Notes under the pieces: generated by a model
What the model was told of the DNA's origin: nothing
Database searches by the model: none
Seen by the model: the letters and a program-made list of their open reading frames with translations, nothing else
Shown: in pieces, positions 35,091 through 44,642 of the stretch
Layout of the letters: every line of letters starts with the position of its first letter
Position numbering within the stretch: the stretch's first letter is position 1
DNA from: Candidatus Cloacimonas sp.
GTDB taxonomy: Bacteria > Cloacimonadota > Cloacimonadia > Cloacimonadales > Cloacimonadaceae
Assembly (NCBI GenBank): GCA_023227825.1
Contig: JALOCJ010000003.1
Location: 124,001 to 188,000, forward strand
DNA length: 64,000 nt
Direction of reading: 5' to 3'
Position numbers and translations under genes: made by a program

Positions 35091-36315
35091 TACAGAACAG
35101 GAATTGGAGAGAACAATTTTCGCCACTATTGAAGAAGCAATAGAAATCATCCGTAAGGGTGATATGCTAATCGTTGTAGATGATGAAAACAGAGAAAATG
35201 AAGGTGACTTTTTAATGGCTGCAGATAAGATTACTCCGGAAAAGGTAAATTTTATGATCAGCCAGGGTAAAGGTCTACTCTGTGCTCCTTTGGATTTAGA
35301 AATTGCTAAGCGTTTGGATATTCCTTTAATGACCAATAAGAGTAGTGATCGTCAAGGCACTAAGTTCGCTGTGTCTATAGATGTTATTGAAGGCACGACT
35401 ACCGGAATTTCTGCTGTTGAAAGAGCAAAAACAATTAAGGCATTGGCAGACCCGAATGCTAAGCCATCTATGTTTATGCGTCCGGGTCATATCTTTCCTT
35501 TAATTGCAGAAAGGGGTGGGGTCTTAAGAAGAGCGGGTCATACTGAAGCAGCTGTAGATTTAGCTAAACTTGCCGGTTTAAGTCCTGTGGGAGCTATTTG
35601 TGAAATTATTCGCGAAGATGGAGAAATGGCTCGTTTGGATGATTTGATACCTTTTGCTGAAAAGCATAACTTAAAAATTATTACGATTGAAGCGTTAATT
35701 CATTGGCGGAGAAAAAAAGAACGCCTTGTCCATCCTGTTTCTAAAGCACAGTTACCGACAAAGTATGGTCAATATGAAATTATAACTTATATTAGTGATA
35801 TTTCAGATGAATATCATCTGGCTTTAGTGATGGGTAAAATAAACCCGGAAGAACCTATTTTGGTAAGAGTGCATTCCGAATGCTTAACCGGAGATGCTTT
35901 ATTCAGTTTGCGTTGTGATTGCGGAGAACAATTGGCTCGTGCCTTTCAAATGATTTCTGAAGAAGGAAGAGGTGTGATTTTGTATATGCGTCAGGAAGGA
36001 AGAGGTATTGGCTTGCTGAATAAAATTAAAGCATACCATCTTCAGGATGAAGGCGAAGATACTGTTCAAGCAAATATCAAACTTGGTTTTCCTCCCGATT
36101 TAAGAGATTATGGAATTGGAGCTCAAATACTAAGGGATTTGGGAATTAAAAAAATGCGGTTGATGACTAATAATCCGAAAAAGATTGTGGGTTTAAGCGG
36201 TTACGGACTGGAAATTGTAGAACGGGTGCCGATTGAAATTAAACCGCAGGAAAACAACCGTGAGTATTTAAAAACCAAAAAGAACAAAATGGGGCATATT
36301 CTCAATGAAATATAA
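35083..36315 (+). CDS. ribBA: Bifunctional 3,4-dihydroxy-2-butanone 4-phosphate synthase/GTP cyclohydrolase II
   Basis: The 410-residue protein combines RibB (VVDDENRENEGDFLMAADKI near 30-50; RPGHIFPL; RAGHTEAAVDL) and RibA (RVHSECLTGDALFSLRCDCGEQL with zinc cysteines, YMRQEGRGIGLLNKIKAY, TNNPKKIVGL). Both enzymes supply the two branches of riboflavin synthesis. GAGGAAA supports the ATG at 35083, which overlaps rluD by 8 nt. No other rib genes are in the window. Confidence 0.97.
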   Translation: MANTEQELERTIFATIEEAIEIIRKGDMLIVVDDENRENEGDFLMAADKITPEKVNFMISQGKGLLCAPLDLEIAKRLDIPLMTNKSSDRQGTKFAVSIDVIEGTTTGISAVERAKTIKALADPNAKPSMFMRPGHIFPLIAERGGVLRRAGHTEAAVDLAKLAGLSPVGAICEIIREDGEMARLDDLIPFAEKHNLKIITIEALIHWRRKKERLVHPVSKAQLPTKYGQYEIITYISDISDEYHLALVMGKINPEEPILVRVHSECLTGDALFSLRCDCGEQLARAFQMISEEGRGVILYMRQEGRGIGLLNKIKAYHLQDEGEDTVQANIKLGFPPDLRDYGIGAQILRDLGIKKMRLMTNNPKKIVGLSGYGLEIVERVPIEIKPQENNREYLKTKKNKMGHILNEI

Positions 36316-37078
36316 ACGGTTCTTTCTTATTGCAGAGTTTATTTTACTGCTTGCTTTACTTTGGAGTGTTACAATTCCCGAACCAGTTGGTTTTGTGAAT
36401 GATTTTGCAAATATCTTAAGTTCCGAAACTCGCAATAGAATTAATGACTGGGCAATTGAATTACGGGAAAAAACAGATGTGGATTTTGTAATTGTTACTT
36501 TACCTGATATCGGAGGAATGAATGAAGTTGATTATGGTGTAAAACTTTATGAACAGTGGAAAATAGGTAGTAAGCGAGATGAAGGTATTTTGGTTCTTTT
36601 AGCTCTTAAAGAAAGAAAACTGCGTTTTGAAGTTGGCTACGGCTCGGAAGGATATTTAACCGATGCCTATATTAGTGAGGTCTATCAAACAATGAAAAGC
36701 TACCTCCCCAAGGGTAATGAAAAATGGGATGATGCCTTCATTCAGGGCTCGCTAATGTTGCTTTCTACTATTGCCAAAGAAAAAGGTGTTACCTTAACAG
36801 GTGTTTCGGAATATTCACAAAAGAAGAAAGAAAGTTCAGGTGGTTTGGGTTTATTTGCTTTTCTCATTATTTTCATTATTTTAATTATAGCTACCCGCGG
36901 GAGAATTTTAGAATGGCTTTTCTGGCTTACTATTTTTGGTGGACGCGGAGGTGGAAATTGGGGTGGCAGAAATAACGGTTCCTGGGGTAGCGGAAGTGGA
37001 GGTTTTGGTGGCTTTGGTGGCTTTGGTGGCTTTGGAGGTGGACGTTCAGGTGGTGGGGGAGGTGGAGGAGGTTTTTAA
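36305..37078 (+). CDS. TPM-domain (YgcG-like) membrane protein with glycine-rich tail
   Basis: The 257-residue protein has an N-terminal signal or anchor, a TPM domain (VNDFANILSSETRNRINDW near 30; DEGILVLLALKERKLRFEVGYGSEGYLTDA near 93-122), a membrane segment (about 183-198) and a Gly/Phe-rich C-terminus made of repeated GGF units. TPM domains occur in photosystem repair and uncharacterised envelope proteins; the function here is unknown. It overlaps ribBA by 11 nt. Confidence 0.82.
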   Translation: MKYKRFFLIAEFILLLALLWSVTIPEPVGFVNDFANILSSETRNRINDWAIELREKTDVDFVIVTLPDIGGMNEVDYGVKLYEQWKIGSKRDEGILVLLALKERKLRFEVGYGSEGYLTDAYISEVYQTMKSYLPKGNEKWDDAFIQGSLMLLSTIAKEKGVTLTGVSEYSQKKKESSGGLGLFAFLIIFIILIIATRGRILEWLFWLTIFGGRGGGNWGGRNNGSWGSGSGGFGGFGGFGGFGGGRSGGGGGGGGF

Positions 37079-37657
37079 ATGATATTCTTAAAATCACTCA
37101 CTTTTATCTTATGGAACATAGCCCTGGGAACGCTTCTGGTGCTTCTTTTGAATTGGCTGTTGTTCAATCGCAAAGCAAAGTATATTTTTGGTAAAAAGAT
37201 TCCGTTAACTCCAGGTTTCTTTGTTGCTAAAAGAGATTGGCTGTTTGATAAAGCGCGGTCAATTTTAAATGATTATCTTGACCAGGCAGCTCATCCTTAT
37301 ATTAAAGACGGCTATCTTTACGGTTGGATAAAAAAGGTGCGACAGTATCTGTGGGAAAAAACAAGCTTTGTAGAGGAATGGCATTTCTTACCTGCAAAGT
37401 TAAAGCTGTTAGTTAGAAATAAAATTGTGGATGCCTTTACAGCAATAGCAGAAAGCATTTTAAGAAAGACAGTTCCCAGGTTGGTGGAACGCCTGCAGAT
37501 TGAGCATCGGATTGATGAATTTGATATTCAATTCAGTGTAGATTTTTTCTATGGCTATTTCAAGCGTTATGTTTATAAACCGATGTTACTTATTTTTGCT
37601 GGACTTAATTTGTTGATCGGTATAATGAATATGGTTTGGTTCCTGATTATCGTATAA
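37079..37657 (+). CDS. DUF445-like membrane protein
   Basis: The 192-residue protein has a membrane segment at each end. IFGKKIPLTPGFFVAKRDWL near 36 and the C-terminal RIDEFDIQFSVDFFYGYFKRYVYKP followed by a hydrophobic anchor recall DUF445/YheB proteins, in shortened form. Function unknown. Its ATG directly follows the stop of the TPM gene. Confidence 0.55.
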   Translation: MIFLKSLTFILWNIALGTLLVLLLNWLLFNRKAKYIFGKKIPLTPGFFVAKRDWLFDKARSILNDYLDQAAHPYIKDGYLYGWIKKVRQYLWEKTSFVEEWHFLPAKLKLLVRNKIVDAFTAIAESILRKTVPRLVERLQIEHRIDEFDIQFSVDFFYGYFKRYVYKPMLLIFAGLNLLIGIMNMVWFLIIV

Positions 37658-37662
37658 AAAAT

Positions 37663-38835
37663 ATGAAGTTGCTCTTGCATCCCTTTCGGAGAATTTCAGA
37701 CCGCTTATCTATTAGCGGTGAGGATCAGAAATTACTTATCCGTTTTTTATGGGTTTGTTCCTTTATTGCTATTCTGCTGTTAATCGCAGCTCTTTTAGCT
37801 TGGTTATTTGAGCAGAAAGGAAATCAGGGAAATACTATAAAATCGTTCTGGGATGGAATCTGGTGGGCAATTGTATCTATTGCTACTGTTGGTTATGGAG
37901 ATAAATATCCTGTTACTTTTCAAGGGCGATTGGTAGGTATCATATTAATTATAGTAGGTTATTCATCATTATCATTTTTTACCGGTCTGGTTGCTTCTCT
38001 TTTTGTGGAAGACCGACTGAAAGGAGCTAAGGGTTTGAAAACGATAAGAACACATAATCATATAGTGATTTGCGGTTGGAATAATACTGCCGAGTTTTTT
38101 CTAAAGGCGCTATTGGAAAAACAGGTTTCCGATATAGATATTTGTATTGTTACGAATGCTACGCCGGATTTCTTTGAGCGCTTAGAATCACGCTATCCTA
38201 CACTATCTCTGAAATATGTTAGAGGTGAAGTAACTCAGGAAGAAACAATAAAACGAGCTTCAATAGAAACATCTGCTCAGGTTATCATTTTGGCAGATGA
38301 ACAGTTAGACCATTCCCTTGCTGATGACCACAGTATTATTGTGGCAAATGCTGTTCATTACTTAACAAAAAAAGATAAGATAACAGTGCAGCTGCTGAAT
38401 CAGGAAAATCGTTCTTTGCTTCAGCGTTTGGGAATCCAGAATATAATTATCTGGGATGATATCGGTGGCTATATTTTAGCCAATAATATAACTGATAATA
38501 ATTATCTGGCTGTGTTTTGTCAGCTGGCTCAGGACAAACAAAATCATTTGCAGACACAGAAAATACCTTCTGACTTTATCGGTAAAAGTTTTGGTGACTT
38601 ATCCGATTATTATTATCGGGAATGTGGTTATTTGCTTTTAGGATTATTAACCAAAGAACCGGAACTGGAACTTTCCTCTATTTTTACGGAAGACATTAGT
38701 GGAATTGATCAATTTATTCAATATGCATTAACCAAGTCCCAAATGAAAATACCTGAAGAAAAAAGTAACATTCGCTGGAAACCCGATAAGGATATACAGC
38801 TGAAAAAAAATGATTATGCTATCTTGATGATTTAA
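37663..38835 (+). CDS. Voltage-independent potassium channel with RCK domain
   Basis: Two membrane helices flank a pore loop with the selectivity filter TVGYGD (about residue 76), then an RCK-type Rossmann domain (HIVICGWNNTAEFFLKALL, about 137-155) and a long C-terminal part, total about 390 residues. It resembles MthK-type channels. The start is uncertain: ATG 37663 has no good ribosome site and a TTG at 37636 overlaps the previous gene. A cyclic-nucleotide-binding gene follows by 11 nt, a plausible regulator. Confidence 0.88.
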   Translation: MKLLLHPFRRISDRLSISGEDQKLLIRFLWVCSFIAILLLIAALLAWLFEQKGNQGNTIKSFWDGIWWAIVSIATVGYGDKYPVTFQGRLVGIILIIVGYSSLSFFTGLVASLFVEDRLKGAKGLKTIRTHNHIVICGWNNTAEFFLKALLEKQVSDIDICIVTNATPDFFERLESRYPTLSLKYVRGEVTQEETIKRASIETSAQVIILADEQLDHSLADDHSIIVANAVHYLTKKDKITVQLLNQENRSLLQRLGIQNIIIWDDIGGYILANNITDNNYLAVFCQLAQDKQNHLQTQKIPSDFIGKSFGDLSDYYYRECGYLLLGLLTKEPELELSSIFTEDISGIDQFIQYALTKSQMKIPEEKSNIRWKPDKDIQLKKNDYAILMI

Positions 38836-38846
38836 AAGGGATTATT

Positions 38847-39347
38847 ATGATAGAATTGGAAACCTTGGCTAAAGTTCCTTTATTTAATGATGTCAGCTCT
38901 GAAGCTCTGGCTTATTTGCAACCCAGTTTTAAGCAGTTACTTGTAGATAAGGGCACTACAATTATCAAAGAAAATACTGAAGGCGATCAGATTTATATCC
39001 TGGTGAAAGGCAATGTGCAGGTTACAAAAGACCTGGTAAAGGGCTTTGAGGAAGATCAACTCTTAACGGAAAAGGTTTTAGCAAAGCTGAGTGCAGATTC
39101 ATTTCCAACTTTTGGAGAGAATGGATTGTTAGGTTACGGACCCAGAATGGCAAATATTATTGCTACGAGCGATTGTGAATTATACACACTTTCTAAGGCG
39201 GATTTTGATAAATTTGCTGAATATAATTACCAAGCCGGCTATATTGTGATGAAAAATATAGCCCGGAAATTATCTGAAAGTTTGAAAGATACTGATGATA
39301 ATCTGGTAAAGCTGGCAACTGCACTTTACATCGCTGTTCAGAGGTAA
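38847..39347 (+). CDS. Cyclic-nucleotide-binding domain protein
   Basis: The 166-residue protein is essentially one CNB domain: LAKVPLFNDVSSEALAYL at 7-24, DQIYILVKGNVQV near 47-59 and FGENGLLGYGPRMANIIATSDCELYTL near 91-117. The phosphate-binding Arg-Ala motif is RMAN, degenerate. It carries no DNA-binding or catalytic domain. Position right after the channel gene suggests a regulatory partner; that is inference. Confidence 0.8.
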   Translation: MIELETLAKVPLFNDVSSEALAYLQPSFKQLLVDKGTTIIKENTEGDQIYILVKGNVQVTKDLVKGFEEDQLLTEKVLAKLSADSFPTFGENGLLGYGPRMANIIATSDCELYTLSKADFDKFAEYNYQAGYIVMKNIARKLSESLKDTDDNLVKLATALYIAVQR

Positions 39348-39459
39348 TGTTTCAAAAATTTGCTTATTGTTGTGAATTGATTATTATATATTAGAAAAGT
39401 ATGAACGGGAATTTGTATCTTTTTTGCAAACACAAAAAAAATAATCATAAGGAGATAAA

Positions 39460-41820
39460 GTGAATTACACAACTAAAATACCCCGAACTTTACCGGTTCT
39501 GCATATGAGCAATGTAGTGATGTTTCCCTATCTGCTTATGCCGCTGGTTGTTTCGGATGAAGAATCAAAGCTGGTGATTGATTATGCACTGGCTAACGAT
39601 AAATTGATGGCTTTTTTCCTTGATCAGGAAAAAGACGATACAGGAGTAACTGAATTAGCACATTTTGGCACTGCAGTTACTATTTTGCGTATGCTTCGTA
39701 ATCAGGATGGTTCAATCAGTATGCTCCTCCAAGGTTCTACGCGCATTAAATTGCAAAAAATTGTGCAAAAAAATCCCTTTATAATGGTGGATATAGAAGC
39801 AATTCCGGAACAATTTGGAGAGGATACTGAAATTCAGGCATACAAAACTGTGGCTTTGGAATTGCTGGAAAAAATTACTCAGGAGAGCAACATTATCAAT
39901 CGGGAAATGATTACCGGACTTAGCAATATAAAACAAGCAGGAAGAGTGGCTGATATCATTGCCGGAAATATAGAATTGCCTATTTCTGATCGCCAAAGAT
40001 TATTGGAGACAATTGACCTCAAACAGCGTTTCCGCTATCTGAATAACTGCCTGGCAGAATTGATTAAACAGATGAAAGTAGAAAATCATATCCGCAGTAA
40101 TATTCAACTGGAAATGAGTGAAGACCAGCGGCGTTATTACTTGCGGGAACAAATGGATGCTATTCGTAGAGAATTGGGCGAAACAGATGAAGTTAGCAAA
40201 GAAATTCTGAAATGGCGTGAACTTATTGAACAGAAAAATCTGCCGGACTATGTGAAAGATACAGCTTTGGAAGAATTAGAACGCCTTGCTACTATGCAAC
40301 CGGTTTCCAGTGAATACAGTGTAGTCAGAAATTATCTGGATTGGATTGTTAATCTCCCTTGGAGAGAGTATAGTAAAGATCGTCTGGATTTGAAAAAGAT
40401 TGAAAGCATTCTGGAAAAAGACCATTATGGCTTGAAAGAAGCAAAAGAGCGGATCCTGGAATTCATTGCTGTAAAGAAATTGAAAGGGAACTTAAAAGGA
40501 CCTATTCTTTGTTTTGTAGGTCCTCCAGGAACAGGAAAGACCTCTATTGGCAAGTCAGTTGCCAGAGCACTTTCCCGCAAGTTTATTCGGATGTCCTTAG
40601 GCGGAATTCATGATGAGGCAGAAATTCGTGGACATCGCAGAACTTATATTGGTGCTATGCCAGGTAAAATAATAATGGAAATAAAAAGACAGGGAACTGC
40701 TAATCCTGTTTTTATGCTGGATGAAATAGACAAAGTAGGCAGGGATTTTAGAGGTGATCCTTCTTCTGCTTTATTGGAAGTTCTTGATCCGGAACAGAAT
40801 AACAGCTTTGTGGATAATTATATCAACCTGCCTTTTGATCTATCTGAAGTGCTGTTTATTACGACTGCTAATTCTTTGGATACAGTTCCTCCGGCATTAA
40901 GAGACAGAATGGAGATAATTGAATTCACCAGTTATCTGGAAAACGATAAAATTGAAATTGCCAAGCATTTTCTGATTCCCCGGGAAAAGGAAAATAACGG
41001 TTTGACAAAAGTGAAAATTACTTTCACCAAAACGGCTCTGCAAGAAATTATCCGTTATTATGTTCGGGAAGCGGGAGTCCGAAATTTACAAAGGCGAATC
41101 GGTTCAATTTTCCGTAAAATAGCTAAAGAAGTAGCTATGGGAACTCAACAGAAATGGACAATTAAAGCAGAGGATATTGTTAAATACTTAGGTCCCCGTA
41201 AATTGACTTTGGAGATGGCAAATCGCGAACCCGAAATTGGAGTAGCTACAGGCCTTGCCTGGACAGGTTTTGGGGGTGAAATCCTTTTCTGTGAAACAAT
41301 CCGTATGCCCGGAAAGGGGAATATTATTTTAACCGGACTTTTGGGTGAAGTAATGAAAGAATCGGCACGCATTGCAGTTAGTTATCTGAAAGCCAATCAC
41401 AGTGTTTTTATAATATCTCCCAAGCTTTTTGAAACAAGTGATATCCATATTCATTTCCCTTCCGGAGCTGTTCCCAAGGATGGACCTTCTGCAGGATTAA
41501 CTCTTACGGTTGCTTTAGCTTCACTGTTTACGGGACAAAAAGTGCGGCACGATATAGCAATGACAGGTGAAATTACTTTAGAAGGAAAGGTTTTAGCCAT
41601 CGGTGGCTTGAAAGAAAAACTTTTAGCGGCAAAAAGAGCGGGAATTAAACGCGTTGTGATTCCGGAAGAAAACAGGGAAACCCTTTCCGATTTTCCTGCT
41701 GACATTTTGGCAGGAATGGAAATCACTTATGTGAAGGAAATTCAAGAAGCAATAAAAATATTGCTGATTCCCGTTACAGAAAAGATTGAACCAAAACCGA
41801 AACAGAGAAGGATTGCTTAA
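39460..41820 (+). CDS. lon: ATP-dependent protease Lon
   Basis: Lon degrades misfolded and regulatory proteins. The 786-residue protein has the N-terminal LAN domain (PVLHMSNVVMFPYLLMPL), a coiled middle with QRRYYLREQMDAIRRELGE, the Walker A GPPGTGKTS (354-362), Walker B FMLDEIDK, and the serine-lysine protease domain with PKDGPSAG (Ser677). The GTG start at 39460 has AAGGAGAT upstream. The next gene starts 3 nt later. Confidence 0.98.
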   Translation: MNYTTKIPRTLPVLHMSNVVMFPYLLMPLVVSDEESKLVIDYALANDKLMAFFLDQEKDDTGVTELAHFGTAVTILRMLRNQDGSISMLLQGSTRIKLQKIVQKNPFIMVDIEAIPEQFGEDTEIQAYKTVALELLEKITQESNIINREMITGLSNIKQAGRVADIIAGNIELPISDRQRLLETIDLKQRFRYLNNCLAELIKQMKVENHIRSNIQLEMSEDQRRYYLREQMDAIRRELGETDEVSKEILKWRELIEQKNLPDYVKDTALEELERLATMQPVSSEYSVVRNYLDWIVNLPWREYSKDRLDLKKIESILEKDHYGLKEAKERILEFIAVKKLKGNLKGPILCFVGPPGTGKTSIGKSVARALSRKFIRMSLGGIHDEAEIRGHRRTYIGAMPGKIIMEIKRQGTANPVFMLDEIDKVGRDFRGDPSSALLEVLDPEQNNSFVDNYINLPFDLSEVLFITTANSLDTVPPALRDRMEIIEFTSYLENDKIEIAKHFLIPREKENNGLTKVKITFTKTALQEIIRYYVREAGVRNLQRRIGSIFRKIAKEVAMGTQQKWTIKAEDIVKYLGPRKLTLEMANREPEIGVATGLAWTGFGGEILFCETIRMPGKGNIILTGLLGEVMKESARIAVSYLKANHSVFIISPKLFETSDIHIHFPSGAVPKDGPSAGLTLTVALASLFTGQKVRHDIAMTGEITLEGKVLAIGGLKEKLLAAKRAGIKRVVIPEENRETLSDFPADILAGMEITYVKEIQEAIKILLIPVTEKIEPKPKQRRIA

Positions 41821-41823
41821 ATT

Positions 41824-43269
41824 TTGGAACGCTATCCCAATATAAATATTCTGCTGAATCTGCCTGAAAAGTATTTACCGAAAGCGGAGTTTGTGCTCCG
41901 CACCTATTGTTATATTTTGCGTTTGAACCCAACCTTTTTTTATGGCAAGCACTATGAAGGAACGCATTTATATTACGGATTACCAGACAAATTTGATTAT
42001 CCGTTGAAAATATACTTTCAGACCGAAACAGCAGAGTTTTTTGAAAAGAGGGAATTATACCCTCTGGAAAAAGTGGACTTTTGCAAGTTCCGCAATGGGC
42101 AGGTTCCCTTTCTCTTTTCCTGTAGCGGAGCTATCTTTTCTTTTACCGAAGAGACCTGTTTCTTTCGTAAGGATATAATTGCCAGCGGGTTTTATTTTTT
42201 AACCTGCTGGCATGAATATATCCTTTCCTATTATGGGCAAACAGAGGGCAGGATTGACTATAAACAAAGCTTGCAATACCGCTGGGATTTTACGGAAACA
42301 CCGGTTGTTGATGTCTATTGTCAAATGTTGCTTTATGCTATGGAAACTTATTGTCCCCAGTTTATCAGAGAAATCAGCTGGGCAGAAAAAAAGCGTTTTG
42401 CTGTGTCTCTTTCTCACGATATTGATTATTGGGATTATTGGAGTAGTTCTGCCAAATTGGATGCTTTTAAATATAACCTGCGAACATTTATCAAACGGCC
42501 TCTTAATTCTATTTATAAAATTTCGGGTCATTTCCTGCATAAAAATCTTATTTACAATCCCTGGAAGACAATGCGTTCTATGACACGCCGCGAAACGGAC
42601 AGGGGTGTTCGCTCCACCTGGTTTTTACTGGCAAGAAAAGATTTTTCGGATAAGCGCCAGAATTATATCAACGATGTGAAGGCAAGAGTCCAGATAATGG
42701 ATTTATTGGGTCAGCAGGATGTAGGTTTGCATGGCAGTCCCGAATCCGCATTTGATCCTTTAGTTTTAGCTGAGGAATTGGCAAACTTGAGAGACCTGGG
42801 ATTTAATCCTAAAGGTTTCCGGACTCATTATCTCCATTTTAATTATCAGCAGAGTTTTTCCATTTTGGAAGAGGCAGGGATAAAGTATGATTCTACATTA
42901 GGTTATTGGGAGCATATAGGTTTCCGTGCGGGTATTTCATTTCCTTTTTATCCGTTTAATATAGCCGAAAATAGACCTTTCCGGGTTTTGGAAATCCCTC
43001 TCATTGTGATGGATACAACTTTATTTTCGGAAAAAGCAATGAATTTAAGCTATATTTCAGCCAAGCGTGCTTTGAAAAGATTAATAGATACTGCGGAACA
43101 ATATCAATCCCATCTTTCTCTGCTTTGGCATAATACTACTTTTGATCCTGTTGATTATCCGCTGTGGGGTAAATTATATTGGAAAATAATAGATTATGCT
43201 CTTAAGAAACAAGGTTGGGTAACTTCTCTGAAAGATATTTATGAAGAGTGGGTAACCCTAAGCTATTAA
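41824..43269 (+). CDS. Polysaccharide-deacetylase-like protein (DUF7033 type)
   Basis: The 481-residue protein has a long N-terminal part and a NodB-like region with LSHDIDYW (about 197-204), VGLHGSPESA, GFRTHYLHFNY and YDSTLGYWEHIGFRAGISFPFYPF, and a terminal LLWHNT. The pattern fits the DUF7033/polysaccharide deacetylase group found beside surface-polysaccharide genes. No signal peptide is seen. The start codon is TTG. plsC starts 11 nt after it. Confidence 0.8.
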   Translation: MERYPNINILLNLPEKYLPKAEFVLRTYCYILRLNPTFFYGKHYEGTHLYYGLPDKFDYPLKIYFQTETAEFFEKRELYPLEKVDFCKFRNGQVPFLFSCSGAIFSFTEETCFFRKDIIASGFYFLTCWHEYILSYYGQTEGRIDYKQSLQYRWDFTETPVVDVYCQMLLYAMETYCPQFIREISWAEKKRFAVSLSHDIDYWDYWSSSAKLDAFKYNLRTFIKRPLNSIYKISGHFLHKNLIYNPWKTMRSMTRRETDRGVRSTWFLLARKDFSDKRQNYINDVKARVQIMDLLGQQDVGLHGSPESAFDPLVLAEELANLRDLGFNPKGFRTHYLHFNYQQSFSILEEAGIKYDSTLGYWEHIGFRAGISFPFYPFNIAENRPFRVLEIPLIVMDTTLFSEKAMNLSYISAKRALKRLIDTAEQYQSHLSLLWHNTTFDPVDYPLWGKLYWKIIDYALKKQGWVTSLKDIYEEWVTLSY

Positions 43270-43280
43270 CATTTATAACT

Positions 43281-43994
43281 ATGAAATCACTGCTTTGGGA
43301 ACTTCTGTTCTGCCTTTCTTTTCTTATCTTACTTGTGATTTATATAATCTATATTGTATTGAAGCTTATTTTACCCCGCAGAGTTTCCAGAAGCATTTTA
43401 CAAGGGATAGCAAAGTTTTGGGCAAAAATTGTTATTCTTTCCACCGGCAGCAAAGTTACAGTAACAGGAAAAGAAAATCTGCCTTCAAGTGGCAATATAT
43501 GTTTTGTCAGCAACCATCAAGGTTTGTTTGATATCCCTCTTATTCTGGGTTTTTCAGGAATACATACCGGATTTGTTGCTAAAAGGGAACTCTTTAAAAT
43601 TCCGGTGTTGAGTCAATGGATGAAGGAAATACCCTGCACTTTTATTGACCGCAGGAATCCTCGTAAGGCAATTCAGACCTTTCAAAAAAGTGCAGAACTA
43701 ATTAAAAAAGGGAATCCAATGGTTATTTTCCCAGAAGGAACACGCAGCAGAAGTGATAAAATTGGCGATTTTCATTTAGGGAGCTTAAAATTGCCCGTTA
43801 TGGCAGAAGCAACTATTGTCCCTTTAGCCATAAAAGGCAGCTGGCAAATCTATGAAAAAAATAAAAAAATCCGTCCTGCTACCGTTTATCTGAAAATATT
43901 ACCCCCCATTGAACCTAAGGATGATATATATAAAAATAAACATAAACTTGCAGATTATTTGCACTCCAGAATTTCCCAAGCACTGGAAGAATGA
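43281..43994 (+). CDS. plsC: 1-acyl-sn-glycerol-3-phosphate acyltransferase
   Basis: The 237-residue protein has an N-terminal membrane anchor and the acyltransferase boxes: SNHQGLFDIP (NHx4D, about 76-85), FIDRRNPRKA (about 119), VIFPEGTRSRS (about 148-158) and a late VPLAIKGS. It makes phosphatidate from lysophosphatidate. I start at ATG 43281 (MKSLLWEL) since the longer frame begins inside the previous gene. Confidence 0.92.
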   Translation: MKSLLWELLFCLSFLILLVIYIIYIVLKLILPRRVSRSILQGIAKFWAKIVILSTGSKVTVTGKENLPSSGNICFVSNHQGLFDIPLILGFSGIHTGFVAKRELFKIPVLSQWMKEIPCTFIDRRNPRKAIQTFQKSAELIKKGNPMVIFPEGTRSRSDKIGDFHLGSLKLPVMAEATIVPLAIKGSWQIYEKNKKIRPATVYLKILPPIEPKDDIYKNKHKLADYLHSRISQALEE

Positions 43995-44001
43995 AGTTAG
44001 A

Positions 44002-44027
44002 GAGATGGCGAAATGGCGAGATGGTTT
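44002..44027 (+). repeat. Short solo octamer array after plsC
   Basis: Three 8-bp units, GATGGCGA, AATGGCGA and GATGGTTT, start about 10 nt after the plsC stop. Same unit type as the element at 59964-60474. Confidence 0.6.
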
Positions 44028-44295
44028 AGAGTCAAAACGAACTACTTGTTTTGACTTACAATTTTGCCACTGCCCACTCTGTATCCACAACCCACAATCT
44101 CAAAACACTAACAACCAAATTATTACTGGTCTCCAAACCTCAAAATTGTGAGTTAAAACAAGAATTCTGCACACTGGCAACCGAGTTTCACCAACCTCTC
44201 CAATTCCACAATCGTGAAATAATGTATTTTTTCACATCAGCAGGGTGGGTTGGAATTGTTCAGAAATGTTGGCTTCGGGGCGAATTTTTGTTTTA

Positions 44296-44394
44296 ACTCT
44301 AAACCGAGCTTCAGCTTTGACAGTTGAAGTCAACGAACAAAATTTCCTGTTGCGTCAAAATATAGTTGCAACCACAGAAGAATCGGTTTAGAGT
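44296..44394. repeat. 11-bp inverted repeat bounding 99 bp
   Basis: ACTCTAAACCG (44296-44306) and CGGTTTAGAGT (44384-44394) are perfect inverses; a further GGTTTAGAGTCAA occurs at 44023. The 43995-44642 gap also holds AGTCAAAAC/GTTTTGACT near 44030-44058 and element E3, and no convincing gene. Confidence 0.5.
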
Positions 44395-44418
44395 CAATAC
44401 TTCACAAACCTCCCTATG

Positions 44419-44501
44419 AACGATGCTTTAACGAATCTTTTACGAATCTTTAACAATGCCTTAACTAAGTTAAGGAAGCGTTAAAGAATCGCAAAAGAAA
44501 T
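44419..44501. repeat. Inverted array of 11-bp repeats, element E3
   Basis: Left units start at 44419, 44430, 44441 and 44452 (AACGAATCTTT-like). Right units start at 44469, 44480 and 44491 (GTTAAGGAAGC, GTTAAAGAATC, GCAAAAGAAAT). The centre CCTTAAC-TAA-GTTAAGG is a perfect 7-bp hairpin. Confidence 0.7.
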
Positions 44502-44574
44502 GTAAATGATAGGAGAAAGCAGCGGTAATTGTATGGCTGCACTATATTCATCAAGGAAAGAATATTTTTTGGAA

Positions 44575-44603
44575 TTTTGTCACCTTTTATCTTATTTTGT
44601 CAC
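44575..44603 (+). promoter_or_regulatory. Paired TTTTGTCAC boxes upstream of paralogue B
   Basis: Two identical TTTTGTCAC boxes at 44575-44583 and 44595-44603, 20 bp apart, 40 bp before the ATG. A GAAGG follows 16 nt after the second TTTTGTC, the same spacing as in paralogue A. Confidence 0.7.
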
Positions 44604-44642
44604 TCCCATAAATTATGGAAGGACACAAAAAGGAGAAAGAAA

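Noticed and set aside
43909..44296. Two short plus-strand ORFs after plsC
   Set aside because: One lies partly inside plsC out of frame; both translate repeat-rich intergenic DNA.
12501..44501. Integron attC sites at the 11-bp inverted arrays
   Set aside because: Some GTTARRC-like ends occur, but there is no integrase, no cassette array and the arms have an 11-bp tandem pattern not seen in attC.
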